From a virus, in the IMG/VR virus record IMGVR_UViG_3300009184_000274, positions 1 through 20,553 of that record: DNA of 20,553 nucleotides. The stretch is one strand, 5' to 3'. Every line of letters starts with the position of its first letter. Within the stretch, counting starts at the first letter, position 1. A program made the position numbers and the translations under genes. This document shows, in pieces, positions 1 through 8,123 of this stretch. The notes under the pieces are model-generated. The model was not told where the DNA came from. It made no database searches and saw nothing but the letters and a program-made list of their open reading frames with translations.

Positions 1-10
1 AGGAAAATAA

Positions 11-268
11 ATGTCAGACCCAAGACTAAAGCGAGCAGGAGTGGCAGGTTTCAATAAACCTAAGCGCACACCAAGTCATCCAACAAAGTCACATGTAGTT
101 GTGGCTAAAGAAGGCGATAAGGTCAAAACTATTCGCTTTGGTCAGCAGGGTGTTACAGGCGACCATACGCCAACAGCAAGACAAAAATCATTTAAGGCTC
201 GTCACGCAAGCAACATTGCCAAAGGCAAAATGTCTGCTGCGTACTGGGCAGATAAGGTGAAATGGTAA
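11..268 (+). CDS. Small basic conserved phage protein
   Basis: An 85-residue, Lys/Arg-rich protein with no membrane segment, starting at an ATG with AGGA about six bases upstream. The C-terminal half (FKARHA, then GKMSAAYWADKVKW at residues 72-85) follows a pattern I recall from small proteins beside the head and tail genes of marine and freshwater phages, but I cannot name its function. The SHPTKSHVV and IRFGQQG segments look conserved rather than random. It abuts the next gene (stop and start share one base, TAATG), so the two are probably translationally coupled and expressed with the virion genes. A role in assembly or as a minor virion component is possible and unproven. Confidence 0.75.
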   Translation: MSDPRLKRAGVAGFNKPKRTPSHPTKSHVVVAKEGDKVKTIRFGQQGVTGDHTPTARQKSFKARHASNIAKGKMSAAYWADKVKW

Positions 269-543
269 TGGCTACAGGTTATGAAGGTTCAACACTCGTT
301 GCTGAATTAAATAGACTTGCTAATTCTGGTACATACCCAGCACGCACTGCTTTCCTAGAGGCACAGGGAGCAGCAAATAAATATGCTGGCACTACTGGTC
401 TAGGAATTTTGGCTGCTCTTAATTACAAGGCTGATTCTACTCGCACGCGAGATAAGTATAAAGATTTAAATGCCGTATGCAATGAACTTGCTAGTACCAC
501 AGGCAAGTCAGCCGTATCAGCCTTAAGGAGCATTAACCTGTGA
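268..543 (+). CDS. Small hypothetical protein of the structural module
   Basis: About 91 residues from the ATG at 268, which has AAGGTG eight bases upstream. The alternative in-frame ATG at 262 would leave only two bases after that motif, so 268 is preferred. The sequence is soluble-looking and helical (LVAELNRLANSGTYPARTAFLEAQGAANKYAGTT in outline) with no cysteines, signal peptide or recognisable catalytic motif. It sits between a small basic protein and a virion protein, and its stop overlaps the GTG start of the next gene (GTGA). It belongs to the same transcription unit. I do not recognise the family. A virion or assembly role is suggested only by position. Confidence 0.7.
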   Translation: MATGYEGSTLVAELNRLANSGTYPARTAFLEAQGAANKYAGTTGLGILAALNYKADSTRTRDKYKDLNAVCNELASTTGKSAVSALRSINL

Positions 544-1457
544 GCACCCTTGAACAAATTACTGACCGTGTGGATACACTCCTTCACGGCTACAGCCTTA
601 ACATGGAATCAACTACATGGTTAACTGGTGCTGTAACAACTACAACACAGACCACCATTTCTGTCAATGATGCCAATGTTGTAAGCCGTGGTTTTGTTCA
701 AATTGACGATGAGATTATGTATGTTAACTCTACTAGCAACATTGACAATACTCTTACCCTTGCACCATGGGGTCGCGGGCAACGCGGTACAATAGCAGCG
801 GTACATGATAATTCATCTAAAGTAATGGTTGCTCCATTGTTTCCACGCTATGAAATTAAGCGTGCTATTAACGACACACTCAATGCAATGTACCCAAGCG
901 TATTTGCTATTGGTCAATACCAGTTCTCATACATTGCTGCTCGTACAACTTATGATATTCCAGATGCAGTACAAAATGTATTGGCTGTAAGCCATCAAGT
1001 AATTGGTCCATCTAAAGAGTGGCTACCAGTTCGTGCTTGGCAATTAGACCGCACAGCCAACCCAACAGCCTTTGGCGATGGTACAAACTTTGGACACTCA
1101 CTTGGTATTTACTCACCAGTAGTACCTGGGCGTACAGTCAATGTGGCTTATTCAAAGCGCCCAACAGTATTTGATTTAACTACTGCAACAAGCCAAGAAT
1201 ACTCAACAATAACTGGCATGCCTGACTACTCAGAAGATGTAGTTGTCTATGGCGCAGCCTTTCGTATGATTTCTTTCCTAGACCCATCACGCCTTGGTGC
1301 GCTCTCTGCAGAAGCAGATGTGCTTGATAACCAGCGTGGCTCACGAAGCGGAGAGAACGCAGCACGCTTCTTGTTCAATGTTTACAACACTCGTTTAAAC
1401 GAAGTGGCGGAGAACCAACGCCGTCAATTCCCAATTCGTTCACACTACCAGAGATAA
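540..1457 (+). CDS. Virion structural protein, connector or tail-adaptor-like
   Basis: A 305-residue protein starting at a GTG that overlaps the previous stop, with CTTAAGGAG about 20 bases upstream as the likely ribosome binding site. The N-terminal third is beta-rich and contains an IDDEIMYVNS segment and a WGRGQRGT turn. This 'value on/off, then random insertion' pattern recurs in phage virion proteins and also appears in the N-terminus of the fibre encoded next (EEVVTVT then ITRGQDNT). The remainder is mixed alpha/beta (PLFPRYEIKRAINDTLNAMYP near residue 100) and ends in a basic tail. I infer a connector, adaptor or tail structural role from position and these patterns. No catalytic motif is visible. 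Confidence 0.65.
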   Translation: MSTLEQITDRVDTLLHGYSLNMESTTWLTGAVTTTTQTTISVNDANVVSRGFVQIDDEIMYVNSTSNIDNTLTLAPWGRGQRGTIAAVHDNSSKVMVAPLFPRYEIKRAINDTLNAMYPSVFAIGQYQFSYIAARTTYDIPDAVQNVLAVSHQVIGPSKEWLPVRAWQLDRTANPTAFGDGTNFGHSLGIYSPVVPGRTVNVAYSKRPTVFDLTTATSQEYSTITGMPDYSEDVVVYGAAFRMISFLDPSRLGALSAEADVLDNQRGSRSGENAARFLFNVYNTRLNEVAENQRRQFPIRSHYQR

Positions 1458-1466
1458 GGCACCCCC

Positions 1467-3665
1467 ATGGCAGCAGGCGACCCAGGTACACTCAAGCGGA
1501 ACTTTTCCGCTACCGCAATAGAAACAACGCTAGTCAACTCAATGACATCGGCAGCAACTGGCGATACAACCCCAAGCGTTTCTGTTGTATCCGTCAGCGG
1601 TTTTCCATCAACCGTTCCTTACACACTTATTCTTGGACCAGATACCAATAAAGAAGAAGTAGTTACAGTAACCGCTGCATCATCTACTACTCTTACTATT
1701 ACTCGTGGACAAGATAATACACAGGCTGTTGCCCACGCTGCTGGTACATCTGTACGCCATGGTGTTTCTGCTCGTGACTTTAAAGAAGAACAAACTCACC
1801 AAGCAGCCCGTGGCTATGATTCTGATACTGCTATTCTTTCTAATGCTGGTTTAACACATGTGCATGGACTTGTATCGGGCGATGGTTCAGTAGTTGGCGC
1901 AGACCAAGCAGTAACTCTTACTCGTAAGACTCTTACAACCCCAACCATTAACGGTGCTACTCTTACAGGTACAGTAACTTCAACAGCATCTATTGTTATT
2001 AGCGGTGCAGGAACAATCACTGGTCTTTCATCTGCTGGCATGGTTGCTTCATCTGCAACACCTAAAAATTATGTAGATGCAATCCTTGGCTCAGCCACTG
2101 CTGCATCTACCTCTGCTGCATCCGCTGCAACTAGCGCTACATCTGCTGCTACATCAGCAACTAGCGCAGCAACCTCAGCGACATCTTCTGCATCCAGCGC
2201 AAGCGCTGCTGCAACTAGCGCATCTTCTGCTCTTACATCACAGACTGCTGCAGCCACTAGCGCTACTAGCGCTGCTGCCTCTGCAACGGCTGCTGCTACT
2301 AGCGCTACAAGTGCTGCAGCAAGTGCTACTGCTGCTGCTACTTCGGCTACATCTGCTGCAGCAAGTGCTTCTACTGCTGCTGCATCTGTTGCAACTATTG
2401 CAGGTTACTCAACATCTGCTGCTAACTCTGCTTCTGCTGCTGCAACATCAGCCACAAGCGCTGCTGCATCAGCCACTGCTGCTGCAACATCTGCAACTTC
2501 TGCTGCTGCATCTGCTACCGCTGCTGCTACAAGTGCTACTTCTGCAAGCGCAAGTCAAACCGCTGCTGCTACAAGTGCAACTAGCGCAGCAACATCTGCT
2601 TCATCAGCATTAACTTCTCAAACTGCAGCAGCAACTTCTGCTACAAGTGCTGCTACTTCTGCATCATCTGCTTTAACAAGTCAGACCGCAGCAGCAACAA
2701 GTGCTGCCTCTGCTGCTACAAGCGCATCATCTGCAGCAACTACATTTGATGACTTTGATGACCGCTACCTTGGCAGCAAGTCATCTGCTCCAACAATGGA
2801 CAATGATGGCAACACACTTCTTGTTGGTGCTATCTATTGGAACTCAACATTAAACAATATGTATGTATGGTCGGGTTCCGCTTGGGTACAAATTGCTACT
2901 ACTAGCGTTTACTCATCACCTACCCTTGGTAGTACAACTATTGCATCTGCTACTACATATACAAACATTAACGATTTAACTATTAACTCAACAACCATAC
3001 CTTCATCTAAAACTTTAGTTGACACTAACTCAGGACAAACACTTACTAATAAAACTCTTAGTGGTATTGTTGCCGATGCTGACCCAAGCGTTGCTTTAGG
3101 TCTTGCTACTAAACAATATGTAGATGCTGTAGTTGGAAACACTAACTATCATGCACCAGTTAAGGCAGCAACTAATACTAACTTTGCTGCTACATATAAC
3201 AATGGAACATCAGGAGTAGGAGCCACTCTTACTTCTAGCACAACTGGAGTATTTACTTTTGATGGCGTTACCGTAGCACTTACCGATAGAATCCTTGTTA
3301 AGTCACAAACAACTAATACTCAAAATGGAATCTATACTGTAACAACACTAGGCGCTACTGGAGTTGCTTGTGTCCTTACTCGTGCTACAGATGCTGACAA
3401 TAACCCTGCTGGCGAAATGGCTAATGGCGATGTTGTATTTTGTACTGGCGGAACTCTTAACTCTGGCAAAACATTTATTAACGCAAGTACAAATCCAATT
3501 ACCATTGGAACAAGCGCTATTATTTATAGCGAATACACAACAGCATTGCCATCACAAACTGGCAACTCAGGCAAATATCTAACCACTGATGGCACTACTC
3601 CTTCTTGGGGCGCAGTCCAAGGCGGGGCGCAAATCTACGACACACTAATGCTGATGGGAGCATAA
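1467..3665 (+). CDS. Tail fibre with long Ala/Ser/Thr-rich repeat shaft
   Basis: A 732-residue protein. Residues 1-110 form a beta-rich attachment-like domain. Residues about 110-205 contain phage-fibre segments (VHGLVSGDGSVVGADQAVTL, then RKTLTTPTINGATLTG). Residues about 210-423 are almost purely Ala, Ser and Thr, built from degenerate seven-residue units of the SAATSAT and AAATSAS type, with occasional LTSQTAA units, as in the coiled shaft of lambda-type side tail fibres. The rest is a beta-rich distal part with a second KTLSGIVADADP / LATKQYVDA fibre motif and a third domain resembling those found in phage tail fibres. The start ATG follows AAGGCACCCCC. It is followed with no gap by the next gene. 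Expected role: trimeric host-recognition fibre. Confidence 0.85.
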   Translation: MAAGDPGTLKRNFSATAIETTLVNSMTSAATGDTTPSVSVVSVSGFPSTVPYTLILGPDTNKEEVVTVTAASSTTLTITRGQDNTQAVAHAAGTSVRHGVSARDFKEEQTHQAARGYDSDTAILSNAGLTHVHGLVSGDGSVVGADQAVTLTRKTLTTPTINGATLTGTVTSTASIVISGAGTITGLSSAGMVASSATPKNYVDAILGSATAASTSAASAATSATSAATSATSAATSATSSASSASAAATSASSALTSQTAAATSATSAAASATAAATSATSAAASATAAATSATSAAASASTAAASVATIAGYSTSAANSASAAATSATSAAASATAAATSATSAAASATAAATSATSASASQTAAATSATSAATSASSALTSQTAAATSATSAATSASSALTSQTAAATSAASAATSASSAATTFDDFDDRYLGSKSSAPTMDNDGNTLLVGAIYWNSTLNNMYVWSGSAWVQIATTSVYSSPTLGSTTIASATTYTNINDLTINSTTIPSSKTLVDTNSGQTLTNKTLSGIVADADPSVALGLATKQYVDAVVGNTNYHAPVKAATNTNFAATYNNGTSGVGATLTSSTTGVFTFDGVTVALTDRILVKSQTTNTQNGIYTVTTLGATGVACVLTRATDADNNPAGEMANGDVVFCTGGTLNSGKTFINASTNPITIGTSAIIYSEYTTALPSQTGNSGKYLTTDGTTPSWGAVQGGAQIYDTLMLMGA
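2095..2738 (+). repeat. Degenerate Ala/Ser/Thr codon repeat in the tail fibre gene
   Basis: The DNA here is a tandem low-complexity tract of GCT/GCA (Ala), ACT/ACA (Thr) and TCT/TCA/AGC (Ser) codons, with local near-duplicates such as GCAACATCTGC and ACTAGCGC. Alternate frames stay open across it only because of this composition. Such tracts commonly expand and contract by recombination, altering shaft length. Confidence 0.85.
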
Positions 3666-3992
3666 ATGGCTACAACATATAAAGTTCTAGGGCAGGTCCA
3701 GCCTAGTGCTAATACATTAACAACACTGTATACTGTTCCTGCAGCAAGTTCTGCAGTAGTATCTACAATTGTTGTTACAAATCTTGGACCGACTTCAACA
3801 ACATATCGTATAGCAATCAGACCTTCTGGCGCAGCAATAGATAATAAGCATTACATTGCTTATGACATCTCTGTTCCAGCGGTAGATTCTTTATCATTAA
3901 CATTAGGCATAACTCTTGCAACAACAGATGTTGTAAGCGTTGAGTCTTATTCTGGCTTAGCAGTATTTAATATATTCGGAAGCGAGTTCTAA
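3666..3992 (+). CDS. Small tail-associated beta-rich protein
   Basis: A 108-residue protein with GGGAG five bases before its ATG, starting immediately after the fibre stop codon. It is rich in Thr, Val, Ser and Ile and lacks cysteines, a signal peptide or a membrane segment. The pattern (TLYTVPAASSAVVSTIVVTNLG, then YRIAIRPSGA, then KHYIAYDISVPAVDS) suggests a compact beta-sandwich. I recall similar small proteins between fibre genes in actinobacterial and marine phages, annotated only as structural or hypothetical. It is probably a fibre accessory or decoration protein. The evidence is composition and position, not a catalytic or binding motif. Confidence 0.7.
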   Translation: MATTYKVLGQVQPSANTLTTLYTVPAASSAVVSTIVVTNLGPTSTTYRIAIRPSGAAIDNKHYIAYDISVPAVDSLSLTLGITLATTDVVSVESYSGLAVFNIFGSEF

Positions 3993-3993
3993 T

Positions 3994-5097
3994 ATGGCAC
4001 AAGGATTATTTTCATCAGGCACAACTAGCGTTGCTAGACCAACAGAACCTTCAGCGGTTACTGCAACAACATCTGCAATAACATCAGATGTTACTTTAGC
4101 ATTTACTTCTGCAACTATTGGTGCTGCTGCAACATCTTATGTTGTAACTGGAACCGCTACTGGAGGAACAACTGTTACTCAAACTGTAACAAGTAGCCCA
4201 GCAACAATTACTGGGTCAACAGGTGGACTTCCTTATACATATGCAATGCGAGCACAAAATGCAAATGGTCAAGCGGGGCGTACTACTTCATCAGGTGCAG
4301 TTACTCCACCTGCTACTTACTCCCTTGTGCTTACCGCTAACTCAACGCAAAATTATACAATTCCATCTGGAAAAACAAAAATGTTTGTTGTTGCCGTTTC
4401 TGGTGGTGCAGCAGGAACAAGTGGTAATCCAGGTATACACAATTCAACATCAGGTGCTGGAGGTGTTGGTGGTGGTTCTGGTGCGATTGCAGCAGCATGG
4501 GAAATTCCCGTTACTGCTGGACAAACCGCAAGCATAACAGTTGGCGCTGCTGGTGGAATTTCAAAAGTTACCTATGATGCTGTTGATGTTGTTACTGCCA
4601 ATGGTGCAAGCGGAGCAACTGGAGGAAATGCTGCATCAAACATTTCAACAAATATATCATTAACTAATGGCGCTACAGGAGGTAATGCTGGTACTGCAGT
4701 TGGAGCAAACCAAAGCGGTATTGCTGGTGGCGCTGGAGCAACCAAAACTTTTGATTCTACAAATGTTCCACTTGCTGGAACAAGCGTTCAATTTACTATT
4801 GGCTCTGGCGGTGGTGGCGGTTCTGGTGAGTGTTCACAAAATGTTACCAACAATAACATTACACCAGGCGCTGGCGGTGCAGGAAGCAATGGCGGTGGTA
4901 CTGGTGGTACTGGTGGAGAGGGCAATGACAGCGGAACCATTCAAACTTCAGGTTCTGCTGGCGCTGCTGCAACACTCTTTGGCGCAGGTGGCGGTGGCGG
5001 TGGCGGTGGCGGTGAATCCTATGCTGCTGGTGGCGTTGCTAATGGTGGTGCTGGTGGAGCAGCAAGTGCTGGTAGAGTGTATGTCCTAGTTAGATAA
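3994..5097 (+). CDS. Fibronectin-like plus glycine-rich fibre or adhesin
   Basis: A 367-residue protein. Residues about 15-105 look like a fibronectin type III-like domain (ARPTEPSAVTATT, later YTYAMRAQNANGQAG). The rest opens with LVLTANSTQNYTIPSGKTKMFVVAVSGG, the signature of phage 'glycine-rich domain' proteins, and becomes a Gly/Ala-rich region with a run of nine consecutive glycines near residue 335 and the terminal strand RVYVLVR. Glycine-rich sandwich domains occur in phage receptor-binding adhesins such as T-even gp38, so host binding at the fibre tip is a reasonable inference. It lies directly downstream of the fibre and the small tail protein. The start has only a weak ribosome binding site, suggesting coupling. 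Confidence 0.75.
   Translation: MAQGLFSSGTTSVARPTEPSAVTATTSAITSDVTLAFTSATIGAAATSYVVTGTATGGTTVTQTVTSSPATITGSTGGLPYTYAMRAQNANGQAGRTTSSGAVTPPATYSLVLTANSTQNYTIPSGKTKMFVVAVSGGAAGTSGNPGIHNSTSGAGGVGGGSGAIAAAWEIPVTAGQTASITVGAAGGISKVTYDAVDVVTANGASGATGGNAASNISTNISLTNGATGGNAGTAVGANQSGIAGGAGATKTFDSTNVPLAGTSVQFTIGSGGGGGSGECSQNVTNNNITPGAGGAGSNGGGTGGTGGEGNDSGTIQTSGSAGAAATLFGAGGGGGGGGGESYAAGGVANGGAGGAASAGRVYVLVR
4987..5013 (+). repeat. GGTGGC microsatellite encoding poly-glycine
   Basis: Four and a half tandem copies of GGTGGC encode the longest glycine run of the Gly-rich adhesin. Six-base units keep the frame when copies are gained or lost, so slippage would change loop length without breaking the protein. 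Confidence 0.85.
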
Positions 5098-5115
5098 AAC
5101 AAACAAAGGACAAGC

Positions 5116-5808
5116 ATGGCAAAAGAAATAACATTTACAAATATACTTGGATTTAATTTTTATCCACCTAAACCAGCAATAAAAGAAGTACCAGAGTGGT
5201 ATAAAAATACTCCAGAATATGTTGGCGAAAATGGAAAAAAAATTACTATTGCTGGCATTATTCCAGTAACAATAAAAAAATGTATTCCAGTATTTGATGC
5301 AATGACATCAGGGTATATTATTTATACTCAAGTAGATGTTCAAGTTGAATATAAAGACAACTTGCCATATTATACTTGGGCGGAACAAAATGCAATTGCT
5401 TTTCACCCATTGCAACAAGCACCATTACATCCAAATAAAAATGAAGCACCTTACGCTAAATGGAATAATCCTTATTCAATTAAAACCCCGCCTGGATATT
5501 CAACTTTATTTACCCCCCCCATGCATAATCCAAATGGAATTTTTACCATATTGCCAGGAATAGTAGATACTGATTCTTATACAGCCCCTGTTAATTTTCC
5601 ATTTATATTAAATGATATTACATGGGAAGGTTTAATTCCAGCAGGAACTCCAATTGCTCAACTTATACCAATTAAAAGAGATTCTTGGAAATCTAAAATA
5701 GGTTCTGATAAAGAAATAAAAGAACAAGAACTTTTGTATGCAAAATTAAAAACATTATTTTTTAATTCTTATAAAAGACAATTTTGGAATCGCAAAGAAT
5801 ACAAATAA
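5116..5808 (+). CDS. A+T-rich moron-like conserved phage protein (DUF6065-like)
   Basis: A 230-residue protein whose codons are visibly more A/T-rich than the genes on either side (AAA, ATT, TTA and AAT dominate). Recognisable conserved-looking blocks are PEWYKNTPEY near 26-35, TIKKCIPVFDAMTSGYII at 52-69, SIKTPPGYSTLFTPP at 121-135 and LIPAGTPIAQLIPIKRDSW at 173-191. This matches, from memory, the uncharacterised phage family DUF6065 found near tail genes of T4-like and other phages; that name needs a profile search. It has its own ribosome binding site (AAAGGA) and is followed by a hairpin terminator, the usual architecture of a late-acquired moron. Function unknown; no membrane segment or signal peptide. 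Confidence 0.75.
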   Translation: MAKEITFTNILGFNFYPPKPAIKEVPEWYKNTPEYVGENGKKITIAGIIPVTIKKCIPVFDAMTSGYIIYTQVDVQVEYKDNLPYYTWAEQNAIAFHPLQQAPLHPNKNEAPYAKWNNPYSIKTPPGYSTLFTPPMHNPNGIFTILPGIVDTDSYTAPVNFPFILNDITWEGLIPAGTPIAQLIPIKRDSWKSKIGSDKEIKEQELLYAKLKTLFFNSYKRQFWNRKEYK

Positions 5809-5826
5809 ACAATACTTAAATCCCCC

Positions 5827-5857
5827 TGAGCATGGGTTTAAACTGCTCATATTTTTA
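5827..5857 (+). terminator. Intrinsic terminator after the moron-like gene
   Basis: A six-base stem TGAGCA/TGCTCA (5827-5832 with 5844-5849) encloses an eleven-base loop containing GTTTAAAC and is followed by ATATTTTTAT. It lies 19 bases after the stop codon. The stem is modest, so termination may be partial. Confidence 0.55.
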
Positions 5858-5858
5858 T

Positions 5859-5868
5859 GTCTTAATAC
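5859..5868 (+). promoter_or_regulatory. GTCTTAATAC element before the large tail gene
   Basis: The only copy of the recurrent element in the structural module. It follows the terminator's T-run and is two bases before TAAGGAG, the ribosome binding site of the gene at 5883. Its place between a terminator and a start is what would be expected if it helps restart transcription or translation. Confidence 0.5.
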
Positions 5869-5882
5869 CCTAAGGAGATACA

Positions 5883-7913
5883 GTGGCTAGTCGTTCACCC
5901 GATATATCCGAGCGCACGATAATTGATTTATCTGGTCGCCTCTCTACATACTATGACTTAAACGGTAACGCCTTTGACATGGCTATTGGTGGTTTGCCAT
6001 TTATCATGGCAGTAACAGACAACACTCCATACAAACGACAGACTGCAGAGTTCCGTGCTCAGCGTGTAGACCAAATGCGTGACCCAGGTGAACACACACT
6101 TGCTGGTTCAGGTTACTGGACACGCAGCCAATCTTCTTGGCACTATGGTGAAGGTGTTCAATTTACTGAGCCAATGGAAGGTAACGATAACGAAGTTCGT
6201 TTCCGTTTCCGTGACTCATACGGCATTGACCCATGGACTCCAGGACAAATCAACCTACTTAAAAAGACCACACTTGTTCAGGCTTTTAGCGGTAACTGCA
6301 AGATAGATACAGGTGCTGATACCTCTGGCGTTGCCTTCCTTGTTGCTACAGATATGGCACCACGCGTAGCACAAACTAATGCAATCTATAAAATTACAAG
6401 CGCTGGTACATCTACCGCCCTTGTTACCTTTGCCTCTATTAGCAATGAAACAATCCTTGGTACCACATCTGATGGTACATACTTGTATGTTGCTACCACT
6501 GCTGGTGTATACGATATTAAATTATCTGATGGCACAACACATAAACAATATACATACAATAGTTTGACTGCAGACCATGCAGTTCTTAAATATGTTAAAA
6601 GCCGTATTGTTGCTGCATTTAAATTTACCAATGGAACATACTCAGCGTATCAACTTTTATTTCCAGATAAAGGTGGTGGTGCAGCCAGTGATATTAAATC
6701 AACAATGGCTTCAAGCCATGGAACTCTTATCAATGGTTCAACCGTCATGCCCACATTATGGACATGGACTTCCATTACAGAAGGCTCTAATGCTATCTAC
6801 TTAGGTGGCTATGCTGGCGAACACTCTAGTATTTTTAAATTAGCAGTAGATAATACTGGCGCTTTAGGAACTATTGTTACCGCTGCCGTCATGCCACGCG
6901 GTGAAATAGTATTATCTCTTTATACATACCTTGGCACATACCTTATGCTTGGCACAAACAAAGGTGCACGCATTGCAACACTAGACCAAAACGGTGACAT
7001 GAACTATGGACCACTGGTATTTCACAATGAGAACGGTGTTTATGATTTTGAAGGGCGCGACTCTTATATCTGGGCTGGCAATACCAACGGAGTAAATACC
7101 AGTTCAGGTACAACACGCATTAACCTTGGTCAACCACTTACTCTTATTGGCTACGCTCAGCCTATATCCACAGGTGTGTATGCCCGTGCAACAGATGTCT
7201 TTGCCGATGGTATTACTGGCGCTGTTAAAGGTGTTCGTATTCTTGGTGATGGTAACCAAGTTGCTTTTGCAATCTCTGGCTCTGGTATTTGGTTGCAACA
7301 TCCAACAGACCTAGTTACATCAGGACAAATCCGCACTGGTCGTATTCGTTATGACACCATGGAAAACAAAGCATGGAAGCGTATCCGTATCCGTACTACT
7401 GATGACTTAGCAAATGGTGACATTGAAGTCTATAAGATTGGTGCAACTGCAGACACAGTTGTGACTACACTTTATGAAGGCACTAGCACCACTGCTGATA
7501 TTGATTTAAATGATGCTTACCCAGAAGCAGGACCAGATGCATCGTTTAAACTTACTCTTACTCGTAACACTACTGATGCAACCACTGGTCCTGTAGTAGT
7601 GGGCATTGCTGTTAAGGCTTTGCCAACGCCTACTCGTGCACGCATCCTGCAAATCCCACTCTTTTGCTTTGACAAAGAAACAGATAAGACAGGACAAATC
7701 ATTGGCTATGAAGGTTACTCAAAGGAACGCCTTAGCGCACTAGAAACTATTGAAGCCATGGGAGAAACAGTTATCCTCCAAGACTTCAACGCAGGTGGCG
7801 ACCCATTTGAAGTCATCATTGACCAAGTTACTTTCACTCGTTCCACTCCATCAAACCGTAACTACACAGGCTTTGGTGGCATCATACAAATCATAGCAAG
7901 AACGGTAGTTTAA
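5883..7913 (+). CDS. Large tail protein, baseplate or fibre-associated
   Basis: A 676-residue protein starting at GTG with TAAGGAG six bases upstream. It opens with a segment typical of tail proteins (DISERTIIDLSGRLSTYYDLNG) and continues through repeated beta-hairpin units resembling propeller blades (TSDGTYLYVATTAGVYDIKLSDG near 195-215; SNAIYLGGYAGEHSSIFKLAVDNTG; NENGVYDFEGRDSYIWAGNTNGV). The C-terminal ~100 residues (IPLFCFDKETDKTGQIIGYEGYSKERLSALETI, ending in IIQIIARTVV) look like a conserved tail-assembly domain. A structural role in the distal tail is likely. I see no peptidase or hydrolase motif. It is tightly followed by a membrane protein gene at the start of the lysis cassette. 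Confidence 0.75.
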   Translation: MASRSPDISERTIIDLSGRLSTYYDLNGNAFDMAIGGLPFIMAVTDNTPYKRQTAEFRAQRVDQMRDPGEHTLAGSGYWTRSQSSWHYGEGVQFTEPMEGNDNEVRFRFRDSYGIDPWTPGQINLLKKTTLVQAFSGNCKIDTGADTSGVAFLVATDMAPRVAQTNAIYKITSAGTSTALVTFASISNETILGTTSDGTYLYVATTAGVYDIKLSDGTTHKQYTYNSLTADHAVLKYVKSRIVAAFKFTNGTYSAYQLLFPDKGGGAASDIKSTMASSHGTLINGSTVMPTLWTWTSITEGSNAIYLGGYAGEHSSIFKLAVDNTGALGTIVTAAVMPRGEIVLSLYTYLGTYLMLGTNKGARIATLDQNGDMNYGPLVFHNENGVYDFEGRDSYIWAGNTNGVNTSSGTTRINLGQPLTLIGYAQPISTGVYARATDVFADGITGAVKGVRILGDGNQVAFAISGSGIWLQHPTDLVTSGQIRTGRIRYDTMENKAWKRIRIRTTDDLANGDIEVYKIGATADTVVTTLYEGTSTTADIDLNDAYPEAGPDASFKLTLTRNTTDATTGPVVVGIAVKALPTPTRARILQIPLFCFDKETDKTGQIIGYEGYSKERLSALETIEAMGETVILQDFNAGGDPFEVIIDQVTFTRSTPSNRNYTGFGGIIQIIARTVV

Positions 7914-7915
7914 AC

Positions 7916-8110
7916 ATGACAGCATCAGACTGGGCTGCACTAGCAGTTTCCATTACAACTTTAGTTGTTGGTTTTACTGCATCAGTTCGCTGGTTAGTAA
8001 AGCATTATCTTAGCGAACTCCGCCCCAATTCTGGGTCAAGCCTCCGAGATTCCGTTGACAGATTAGAGGAGCGCGTAGACCGCATCTACGAAATGTTATT
8101 AAATAAATAA
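7916..8110 (+). CDS. Small membrane protein with coiled-coil tail (DUF2746-like)
   Basis: 64 residues: an N-terminal membrane segment (about residues 7-30, ALAVSITTLVVGFTASVRWLV), then LRPNSGSSLRDSVDRLEERVDRIYEMLL, a charged amphipathic helix. The LRPNSGSSLRD-VDR block is a pattern I associate with DUF2746-type membrane proteins encoded in actinophage lysis or tail regions. The ATG lies two bases after the preceding stop with no convincing ribosome binding site, so coupling is likely. Possible roles are holin-associated membrane protein or tail-membrane contact. The one-helix topology with a cytoplasmic coiled coil argues against it being the sole holin. Confidence 0.7.
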   Translation: MTASDWAALAVSITTLVVGFTASVRWLVKHYLSELRPNSGSSLRDSVDRLEERVDRIYEMLLNK

Positions 8111-8123
8111 TTGAAAGGTTAAA

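Noticed and set aside
2077-2613. Long Leu/Gln/His-rich plus-strand frame
   Set aside because: It is the +1 reading of the Ala/Ser/Thr codon repeat in the fibre gene; composition comes entirely from that repeat.
2095-2738. CRISPR or structured tandem repeat array
   Set aside because: Units are degenerate, in frame and without spacers; it is a coding low-complexity shaft.
1467-5097. Diversity-generating retroelement target in the fibre genes
   Set aside because: No reverse transcriptase, template repeat or variable-repeat pair was seen in the window.
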